Below, one piece after another: positions 49,621 through 61,200 of a stretch of DNA of 64,000 bases (its first letter is position 1; each line of letters starts with the position of its first letter). Both the position numbers and the translations under genes were made by a program. The stretch is from assembly GCA_016490735.1 (NCBI GenBank), contig JAEMWC010000151.1, forward strand, positions 76,001 through 140,000. Direction: 5' to 3'. The DNA comes from Pachyseris speciosa (Eukaryota; Cnidaria; Anthozoa; Scleractinia; Pachyseridae). The notes below the pieces were generated by a model, which did no database searches, was not told the DNA's origin, and saw only the letters and a list, made by a program, of their open reading frames with translations.

Positions 49621-52600
49621 CATATATATTATATATATTGGTGAAAAAACTGATTTTCGAGTGAAATGAACAACGTTAAGCAGCCAGGAGCCAGCATGTG
49701 ACACGTAATATTATAATCAAAAACTTCTCATAAAATCAAGTACTGTTTACAAGTGTTCACAACGTACATGTAGCCAGAGCAAAGTCAACCAATGTTGGCA
49801 TCGTTTACATAATTTTCCCTAGCTTTTGAAGGAAAAAAATAAGGTGCCCTCATAGAACGTAAGTGCTTTTGTGACATAAGATGCAGAACACATCTGGTAT
49901 CAAGCACACTGGCTGAGCCTGAAGATTTTAACATTTTCTGCACATAAGAATCCAAATCCTTGTTTACACTTCAATACTGTTTTCTCATCGCAAGATCTGA
50001 AGTATTATCAAATCAACTCTGTCACCTTATATTACAAACCTGCAATTGAAGGGTTGGGGGCATAAACTGTCTATGTGGAATTTTCGGCCGTTTTTTTATT
50101 TTGCTTGGATTTGTCCAAATTTTTGCATGTGGACTGCATTTTGATTCAAAAACATTGTCCCGTATTTTTTTTCACCGATTTCTTTTTCGTTTTCGAGAAA
50201 TAACGTATGCAAAAAAAAAAAAAAACAGCTAAAACTCTACATAGGCAGTTTATGCCCCCAGCCCTTCATATGGTGGAGTATGCTAATTAACATTCATGAA
50301 AACAATGCCGAAGGGTATTCTTTGAGTGAAAGACTAAGCGCCAAATGCTCGTAACCGATTTAAGAGAACACAGAACGTTTCTGTTCAGTTAGACGTAATG
50401 CCCAATTGGTCGTTTTTGCTTAATCATAACACTTGACAAGCTCGCTTGGCACGAAAACAGTGCACAATATTCGTGGTTGACTTTAAAAAAACAGCACACA
50501 GTAGCCTTGGTTAACCTCAAGTCAGCGCGCAAAGATTTTGTCTGACCTGAAAACAGCACTGACTCCGAAGAGATTCAGGGTTATTGTTGGGTTTAGGTTG
50601 GACTTAACATTAGGGTTAGAGCTTCGGCTAGGGCTAGGGGTAGGGTTAGGGACATGGTTTACTTAGGGTTAGTGTTAATGTTAACATTACCGCTAGCGTT
50701 AAAGTTAGAGAAAGCGCGGTTGTTTGAGTCTGAATCAGCTTAACTGAAGGGTTCATCCGAGTCGAAAACAGCGCCTAGTTGCCTTGCTTGACACGAAGTT
50801 CTTTTGGAAAGGCTTTGGCCGATAATTATAACAGAGCGCTAAAGTCGGTTGTTTGTCTTAAATACAGCGTACATCTTAAATCCAGCGTACAAAAACCTCG
50901 GTTGATTCTAAATCAGTGCACAAAAAGCTTGCCGACGGCTGAAAAATCACAAAATGTTAAAGACGGCTGTTTTGACTTGAAGAAACTTTTTGGCAAGACA
51001 ACTCCTATTGGTGACCTACACCAAAAATTTGAGTTAATCAGATGTTCTAGGGCAAAAATTAAGAGTCCTAAGAGTATGCTGTTTTCCGTCATGTTTCGTT
51101 TACTCAAAACGTTGTGTTGCATAGTAAATTAAAACTTGTGCGTGGTTTCGGCAGTTGAAACGTTTTTGATGGATTCATTTTCATCGTCAAGTGGAAAACA
51201 ATGGAATGAAAATCTTTTTAAATTAACGTAAATGACGACAGTGAAAGAATTTGACAGAAATACTTAACCCTTTTCTGAAATTAACTTGGCTCCAAAACGT
51301 AAAAAAAATTGGCATGAAATTCAATCCCTTTACCACGTGTGATGGATTGTCTCATCACAATGACTGTTTTCGCGCACAAATGTTTATCTCGCGTGATAAT
51401 ACTTTTTGCTGTAGTTTATTAGCCTCCATAGAAGCAAAAACCCGAGGCGATCAACGCAAAAGTGATTTATGTGTTAAAATTCGGCAGCGTGTTTACCAAT
51501 GAAATATTCATTCTCACTTGTTCATCAATCACGGATATGTTACGAACCAACAAGCGCGGATGTTAGAGCAATTCACCGGTTTTGCAAAGGTTGTGGGTTT
51601 GAATCCCGTACAGGCGTTTGTTTTTTTTTTTTTCGTTTTGTTTTGTTTTTGTTTTTTTGTGGTTTCACTACTGCTTAAGTTGTGTTCATAACAGCGGCGA
51701 TCGTTCACATTATCATCCGTTATTTACGTACATCTGATTCACACAGATGAATTGCGAGGAGTACCGCTTAATGTTGCTTTGAATGTTTGCCGTGGGCGCC
51801 AATGCAACTTTTCCATGGATTGTATTCAAGATACTCATCGAAAACGGGCAGACTTCACTTCGTGCCGAATGAATTCTCGGTAACGTTTCCGAAGTCTTAG
51901 GATTGGCTTCGACCAACTATTTCACGGCTAACAGTAAAAGCAAGCTGGGATTTCATGTCATGAGTGGTTTCAAAAAATGTGCTCTTCAAAATTAATGAAC
52001 AATGGAAACCTCGGTGTAGCAGCTACCGGTAGACAGTTTTCAAAATCATTTTAGAAGGTAGAGTTATTACTGAAAACAAGTAATAATCTGCCCCAACCCA
52101 CTGCCCCCGCGAGAGTTTTTGACTTCAGACAGCGCCCTGTTTGACCACAATGAATTCTGGGATCATTGTCTGCTCCAAGCGCGAACAACAAGACTCTTCA
52201 AACATGCACTTTTTTCGCCTAAAGTCCAAAAACCACTCTCGCTTTCCAAGCTTTCAGCACGGCAACCTTTGAGAAATGGACCAAGACTAGCAACGGCGCG
52301 CCGCTTTTTGAGACGAGAGTTGTTTTCAGACTTTTTCCGCCTGGCTTCTACTCTGTACTCCAAAACCCGACAGTCAACTTAAGCTTATATCTCATCGTGA
52401 TTTGGTAAGCACAGAGAAAACGCTAACTGAAATCTTTCAGAAGCATTAAAAACTTGCGGATCTCCGGACTTTTCATGTAGTCTTTCAATCACCAGGCAGG
52501 AAGGCAAACCGATAATGCAGTTAATAAGTAGCGATCCACAGCTCCGACACTCACATAAGTTTCGTATCCAATGAGCTTCATTGATGTTTTAACTGCCAAA

Positions 52601-55266
52601 TTTATAGTCCAGGTCACACTATTAAACAATCCTTTTTACCCGTCAATCATTTCACGTCCAGTTTTAGTTTTACTCTTCACAAATGTTCACATAATTCACG
52701 TATAAATATTAATACGGTACGCATACAAATGAGCTTAACTTCATGAAGGGCTGGGGGCATAAACTGCCTATGTGGAATTTTCGGCCGTTTTTTTAGTTCG
52801 CTTGGATTTGTCCAAAGTTTTGCATGTGGACTGCATTTTGATTCAAAAACATTGTCCCGCATTTTTTTTCACCGATTTCTTTTTCGTATTCGAGAAATAA
52901 CGTATGCAAAAAAACCACCTAAAACTCTACATAGGCAGTTTATGCCCCCAGCCCTTCAAGTATTCTATCACATCAGACTAATGCATACTCAAGTGCATTC
53001 CTGATCTATGATTACTACTAGTTATTATTATTAATAACTTCTCCCCTGAAATTTACCACACCAGAGGGTTAGGATGCAGTAAATCTGTTTTTTACGTACC
53101 TAAATGCGCAAGACAAAGATACTCCTGATGCAGTCATCCAAGCCCACCATTCAAAGCTATAAGGACTGGAGAACAAGAACACACAAGAAAGGCAATTAAG
53201 GACAAAATCAACATGCCAAAATAATTTATTTGACAAAATGCCTTCATACTATGAACCTTCAATCAATTAAGCCATCAGGACCCCAGACACAAAGAACAAA
53301 CATGCTAAAACATCTTTGAAATGTGTCTTTCCAGAAAATACATGTATTGTAACAACTCCCACAGCCCCGCCCTCTTCCCATGAAGGGTTGGTGGAACATT
53401 ACACGACTGTACATTTTGAAGTTGTTGCAGAAAATAATATTGATTTAAGAGTCATGCTGCCATTTTAAAATGTTGGCTTTTAACCATCCCCACCCCCCAC
53501 CCCACCCAGAATTTCCACCTTCATCAATGAAAGTAAAAATCATTCTACAGGAGAAGCATGCATATTTTCTGGAACAAAACATGAATGCTCTATCCAAAAT
53601 TTCAATTATTAAATACAATTAGACTGAATGAACTGTTTCAACATTTAAAAAGGCATTACGTTATTCAAGCACTTACACATTTTTGCAGTTCTGAAACTTT
53701 GTGAAGCAGTAAGTTGACAGCATAATATAAAACATGAGGATTGGATCCAGAAGAATATACTGTGATATCGTTATACATCCATGATCTGAAAAAAAAAAAA
53801 AACAGCCTTTAAAACTCAACTCAAGTTAAGTCTTAGCATTAAGATCGAATTATTATGGACAAGTATGGCTGTAATACCCTATCACACATGCAGAATGTTT
53901 GAGTTATTTTAAGTCTCACTTGCCATAAACAGGGTTTTGTACCCTTTTTCAGAAACAAATTTCCAGGACTTTTTTGAGGTCTCAGAAAGTTTTCCAGGAC
54001 TCATAATCCAAAATTTTCAGATGTTGGATCTTTCCATCTGACAAATTTCCAGGACTTTTTTTGAGGTCTCAGAAAGTTTTCCAGGACTCATAATCCAAAA
54101 TTTTCAGACGTTGGATCTTTCCATCTGGCTGTTCCTCAATGTAAAATTCAAGTACTTTCCTGGATTTTAAGGACCGGTATGAGCCATGTGTAAACCCAAA
54201 CAATTTTATGGAATAACTAAGGGGACCAATCCTGATGATTTCATTCACTCCCTGCATGAAATGAACCAGCTTGTGCTGCAAAACAAGCAGCAGCAGCACA
54301 CAGGTTAGAACTGCTCGACAGCCAAATCATTTCAACAACTGAACGAAACATTGCCTCTGCTGAATCAAAAGTTACAACCAACACCAGCAGCACAGGAAGG
54401 AAGAGCAGATCCAGAACATCTGTAGCAGCACTAATGAGACCAAGAAGGATGGGTCAAAGAAACTGCTACAGAATGCCTCAAATTTTGGCTATTTGTGCTT
54501 GTTCAATGGTTCTCAGCCACATGTTCACACCGTTTAACAACTGCCTGATTCCTGACTTACCAAAAACAATAAATGCTGTTCCTAGAATGGCAGCCCCAGT
54601 GGATTTAGTGAGTTCCCACACTGTGAGATACGCAAGTGGTACACACAAGGCTCCCAATGTTGCACAGAACTACCAACACAATAAAAACATCATGAAAATA
54701 AGGCATTTATGTCCAATAGAAAAACAGATACCTGATGAAGAAGCAATCAAATATTTCGCAAATTTAAATTAATGTCTACCATTCCTATTTGTTCAGTAAA
54801 TAAATGTTCCCATCTTTTTGTCACACTTCAACCCGCTACATAACTGCTTAAATGCTGCTGCTGCTGCTAGTCTGCTATTACTTACTGCTGCTACTGAGTC
54901 GCAGCATCTTTTTATCCAGCTGCTACTGCTATTGCTACTGCTACAACTACACTGTACTGCTGCTGCTGATGCTGCTACATGTGCTGCTACTGCTACTTTA
55001 CTGCTGCTACTATTGCTACTGCTACTACAGTACTACTACTATTGCTGCTGCTGTTGCTGCTGCTGCTACTACTGCTACTGTTACTATTACTGCTGCTACT
55101 ACTACTACTACTACTACTACTACTGCTGCTGCTGCTGATACTGCTACTCTGCCATTGCTGCTACTACAGTGTCCTACTGCTACTGATGCTGCTGCTACTG
55201 CTACTGCTACTGCAACTGTGACTGCTGCTGCTCCTACTGCTGCTATGGCTGCTGCTACTGCAACTG

Positions 55267-55298
<32 letters not shown>

Positions 55299-58200
55299 AC
55301 TGCTACTACAGTTACTCTTACTGCTACTGCTACTACTACTACTACTACTACAGCATACTAAGTACTGCTACTGCTACTGCTTCTGATACTACTGTACTCA
55401 GTCCTCTCCACCCCTAGTAAGAATATACAGGTACAGCTGTAGGACTAACAGCCACACAACTGCTCATCACCTAGCTTCCACCCAACCCAGAGACGTATAG
55501 CAGGACAAACCACAACACTGGGAACTGTGGTGTTTTTTGTTCCCTATTCTTTGCAATCATTGTGTGGGTTCTTTTACGTCCCTTCAATTTTGTGTGTGGA
55601 GGTGAAGGAGGCAACGTCAATCACTTAACGGCACAGCACAAAGATAAAATCATCTGCCAGAAGCAGATGCTGAACAAACACACAGGCAGCATGATCATCC
55701 CAATTATTTCAAGACTCTGGTTTGAGGTCTAGTCTGGGGTTTGAACCCACGACCTTCCACTCAGCAGTATGGATCTCTTACCAACTGCACTAACCCCGGG
55801 TCTGGCTTCTAATACAAAACCACCAACAAGAACTTTTACAGTCAATACCTACACCTGCCAAGAATAACAACTTACCAATCTCATTCCTACGTAGTTATTC
55901 TCCCCATACTGATCTCCAGGTTTGTCAAACGGAAATGAACCATTATAACCACTTAAATATCCTGCCATCGCTATTGACATCTGCAGCCATAAAGAAAATT
56001 AATATTATTAAAGCACTCTAAGGGTACTGTACTGTATATTATGTGAAGGGTTGTATTTCAGGGAGAGGGGGTTCCTTTGTAGTGAATGATCATGGTATTT
56101 TTTCTTTTAACGGGAATTAAATCAACAGATTCGTAGATGTAAGTACAGCCCTGTCTAAATGTGCCAGCAGCCAACAAATTTGTCTCCTGCAGTCAATTAT
56201 TTGCCGGTTACTTCACACTTGGACTTCACTGTGAGTTCTCTAGCAGGCAAGGTCTGCTGGCAGCTGCTGCCTACAGGTACTACTCCAGCTATGCTGCCTA
56301 CTACTACAAAACATTTTAACAGGGCTGTAAGAAGCTCCTCTATGGTAAAATTGATTGCTGTATTACTGTACCTCTCACCACCCCGAGCCCAAAATTATGA
56401 TAGCAGTGCTCGACACTAACGCTGGTCCCCTAGCCAAAGACTAGTAAAATTATACACCTACTAGCCCCTCAACTAGTTTAATACAAGTGTACGTAGTTGC
56501 AGGGCTGGAGGCCAGGGGGCCAGGGGCCAGGGAGTTCCTCCAGCCAATTCTGATAATTCTGGACTAGATTCCTGGCTACTTTCATAGAAAAACAGCTTAT
56601 TGACTATATGACAACAGCTGCATTCCCAGGCTACTTTTTGCATGTTCCTGTCTAATTCAAAAATTAGTGACAGCCCTGCAGGGGACTTGCAATCCATAAC
56701 ATCCTTCTATGGCCGATGATCCTGAGCCAGATTTACATGGTTCACCAGAGGGCCACCCACAGCATGAAGAGAAAGAGAAGTCTGATATGTGGTCAAGACA
56801 TTTTAACCGAGTTGGAAGAAAACATATCCATGGTTGCTATTCAATGAAGGAAAGATGTACTGTGCAACTTGTCTGGATTCAAACTTTAAGCAAATCCAAA
56901 CTCGGTCCCTAGGTGGACATTTTTTTCTTGTTTGACTAGTGGCTTATCCTTGAGGGCTAGTGATTTTTTTCACCTACATGTACTAGCCCATTGCCTGGTA
57001 ATCCAGAAACATTAGTGTTGAGCACTGGATAGACATTCTGTCAGTCAAATAAAAGCATAACTTGAGAAATACCAATAACTCAAGGAACTGTTAGTGTGAT
57101 TTAGGTTTTTTTTAAACAAATCATATTCAATATCAACCCTGTAGTTTTCAAATGAAATTCCCCTCTGCCACCCCTCATGGCACATTACACTGTAAGCAAG
57201 ATACAGGGCCCGGTTGTTTGAAAGTCGATTAACACTAACCCAGGAGTTGCCATCTCGCTCATTGAGAAGGTTTTTTAAATCAAGTTAACAACACTTAAGG
57301 GTTTAAATCTTTTGGAAATTTGAAAGGATTTGATTGAGGCCTGTAGCTACTGTCTTAAAAATCAAAAATTATGATCCAAGCTTTTGACGATCCACAGCAT
57401 CATCAGGGATAATAAAAAATATTTGGTGGAGTCCTTATAATCATACGAAAGATAAAATAAAATGTGTGAACATGTCAAAATGGGTAAGAAATGCATGGAA
57501 ATGCACGCAATAAAATGCAAATACAAAACTTGAATACAAAAGTATGAATAACATGATCTAATGAGGGAGTGTTAAGATAATCATTAAAACAAGTCATTAA
57601 AATGAAAGGTCTGTGAATTTGCTGCATTCCTCTTAAGAGTTGAGGCATTGAAATCAAGGCCATTGTGCTAAAGAACGACCGAGTAAATTTACAACTTTTT
57701 GAAGCCTTTTATATTCGCAAAGTATTTAAAAGGCCCTTCATTAAAATATTTCAAACACACATACCTTATAACTGTATTGTTTTAATTTATTGAATGTTAC
57801 ATGAAAATGACAAGAAGACTTCCTGTGTTGGGTATACGAAAGGGGTATCTTTTCTGTTTAAAATGGCATATAAAAGGGTAAGGGGCAGACCTCGGGACGG
57901 AGCCTCCCTGTATTACAGGTCACAGGCACAGGCACAAACCTACCCTACCATTACTTTTCAGGTGGTGAGAAGTGACAACTGGAAATACGTCTGCATTCTC
58001 AGGCTAGTCAAGCTCCTGCTTTCTGGGGTAATTATGGGTCATAATGATACCACTTTAACCAGATTTACCTTGGCTAATGGTGGGTGAACGTCGAAGAAGA
58101 ACTCTCCCTTGAGGTAATAATTTGCATGTTTTCCAAAATGTGTTTCATCCCAGCTGTAAAAAGAGTTGCACACCGTTAACTTGAAAATTGCTTCTATGTA

Positions 58201-61200
58201 CCCTACAGTACTTTATAACCAGTCATAAGTTAATCCATACATCATCACCTAACTAGCAATGGTATCTTTTTTTATGTTGAAAGCTTTCCTTTTTTTCTTG
58301 TTGATCAGGGTAGCAAATAGTCTTTAAAAAACTAAGCACCTGGTAAAATTTTAGGCAAATTTCACAGGACTCTTAGTCTTAACTTTATTCGCAAAGATGT
58401 GTCATTGTATTGATTTCTTAAATTGCAAGCCTAAAAAAGTCTCAGGCTTGTGAGAAAAAAACTGGACAGGTGATTCCCCAAGTTACAAAGTTTTTTTACT
58501 TCACCCCTTGTCAACACTGATACTGCAGTACTAATATAATGCATCCCAGTAGCAACTGGAGGCAACAAAGGATTAAGTCCTGGATGCTTTCCTTGTGCTA
58601 ATAAAGATTGGTCACTTCACTCACTGATGGAAGACCCTTGCTGATAAACCTTTATTTTCTCTGATTTGCAGAGCTGCAAACTTGATAAATGGAGTAGAAG
58701 TAAAGGATGGTAATCCATTGAGGGTCGCACTTTAATTACAGAGTCATAGCTTTCTAGAAATGTTTAATATGAAATGCATAATTAATAACGGGAGCAGACG
58801 AATGAAAAAAGGTGGCTTTGTTCAAGGTTATTTGGAAATTTGAAAAGAAAATACATTAATCAAGGTATTTGCCAATAGTTAAAACTAACATATTTTGACA
58901 TGCATGCAGGTTTGCTAGGTAGGTGTCATTTCATAAGAGGATAAAAATAATAATCCATAGGGCTGCATTTACCAGCTGAGTAACTGACAGACCACCAAAC
59001 ACTTAATGGTTGAGTGAAGCTTTATCATCAGCAGCAGGTGGTACTGCATAGCGTTTACGGGAGGGGTGAAATTAAAACTTCGTTCAAATTTTAGCTTACC
59101 AAACATTCACAACAGAGTAGAAAAGGAACAGAGGAGGACCACTCTCACAACAAGAACAAAGTAACCTTTGCACATTTCCTTTTTCATTTATAAACTGTAA
59201 GGAAAACCTGAAAGATATTCCCAGAAAGACGTCCAGAAAGCTCGCCCGTCCAGAAGGTGTCTCGCTTGTTTTGAAAAGAAAAACAAAATTTTGTACTAAA
59301 AATTCTCTACAAAGTTCAGTTTTAACAGGCCCAAGGAAATCAATCTGCATAATGCATGATCGGAGCCCGCACAAAATGAAATCGTCAACAGTTGCTACAC
59401 AACCACGCCAAGCAAACAAGATACGAGTATCTTCACATGCAGCCATTGAAGATCTAGAATATTCTGAATTATCGCTGCAAGAAGATTTGATTGTGGCAAA
59501 CAAAACCTCAGGCCTATTAGCCTGAGAATCTATAGCCAAATTGTGCCTAAACTCATCCAAACCTTAAGCTTATGTTTTGCAGAATTAATTGACAACATGA
59601 ATATCGACCACACCACATTTAAAGCTGATTGTTTGCCATCAAAACCGTTGCATTTTGAAAGAAGCTTACCATATATGACCCGGTTCCTCGATTGCGTAAA
59701 ACCTCGTGGCAAAAGTCACGAATAATAGCCCTCCAAAGGCGAGCAAACGGGCAAAAACCTTTGGGTTCCCTTTCGACACACCATACGATTTCGCCATACT
59801 TGACCGAGTCCCGTGTTTGCTCCATTGCGTTCCATCCGCGGAAGACGCCATTTCGGATTCACTGTCGCTGTGTTTGTCTTGTTTTTTCATCCCTGTTCCT
59901 TTTCGTGGTGTCATGACTACAATTTCAAGCGGTTTACCAAAGTTTTTCTCCGTTTTGATCGACTTGTCAACCCGGCAGTATCTTCAATGCGCGCGTGCGG
60001 TTTTTCGAACGGGACGCCCTCGGTCCAGTCTCTGGGCTGCTTACTCGGTTTTGACAAGACCGGGAAAAGTAATTGCGCAAACGAAAATGCACTTTTTTAA
60101 AAGAATTGAAAACAAACAAATAAACAAACAAAAGCGGGAAACTATTCTAGAGTCTGAGAAACTAAGTTTTATGCCCAGGTTTTGCTATTTCACCTGTCTT
60201 AACCCGACTATAAACCGCCTATGAGGTTTTCCAGCCCGCTTTACCGGGCTGGCTCAGCTCATGACTTATTTCTTCATAAAATTTTGGTTGTGTTTATATG
60301 AGAAGGCGAGCCAGCCCGCCTTCTCATATAACCACAACCAAATTTTTATGGAGAAATATTAAAGGCATGAGCCGAGCCAGCCCGGTTAATTGGGCCAGCC
60401 CACTAATTAACCAGACTGGAAGACCTCATATAAAAAGGCCCTACGTAACCAACGATGCGGCGAAAACACAGCTTTCTTGATCGGGCAAGAAACATCAATA
60501 ACAGACACTGTTCGGAAGCTTTCAAAACTATGCATTACTTACATTGTAATGCAAAAAATACTAGGAATACAAAAAAAATATAATATAAAAGTTAGTTAGG
60601 GTGGCAAAAGGTTCTAATGATAGGCAAGGCATATACTTGGAAGGCTTCAGGACTGGTAGCAGAGACAGCTGTAGTAGGCAGACTGTTCTATAAAGGGATT
60701 GTGCGAGGGAAGAAGGAGTACTCGTAGGCATTGGTGTTGGTGGCAGTATGTCGGAACTTTGAGCGTGTGCGAGGATCTGGGGCCGGACGGAGACAGGAGT
60801 GGGGAGGTAGATGAGGTTGTTGATTGACTTATAGAAGGTAGTTACAGCAGGGTTTCTCTCATTTGTGTTACGCTGCTGTATCTCGAATAATCCCCGGTGA
60901 CAAACCTCAGATCACTGCATTGCACTGCTTCGAGAGACGCGATGTGTTGCCTCCCGCAGGGGGCCCACGCAGGTGTTGCATACTCAACTCTTGGTCTAAC
61001 TAAGGAGTTATAGGCCTGTTCTTCGACCTTGGAGCTACAGTGGGAAAGAGTTCGGCGCAGGAGCCCCAAGATTTTTGTCGCCTTTGCCTTAACCTCTCTC
61101 ACATGACTGTCTCACTGTAGGTCGTCCTGTATAATTATGCCAAGATATTTGTCGCTGGAGATGTTCTCTAGTTTGTGTGTCTGGATGTAGTAACATGCTG

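Noticed and set aside
54818..55361. Leu/Tyr/Cys/Ala-rich frames up to 169 codons
   Set aside because: They are products of a trinucleotide tract that is open in all three frames; no homology or splice context.
59096..59560. 154-codon minus frame downstream of POMT2 exon B
   Set aside because: No family resemblance, lies in an intron, and the complementary strand is also open; probably chance.
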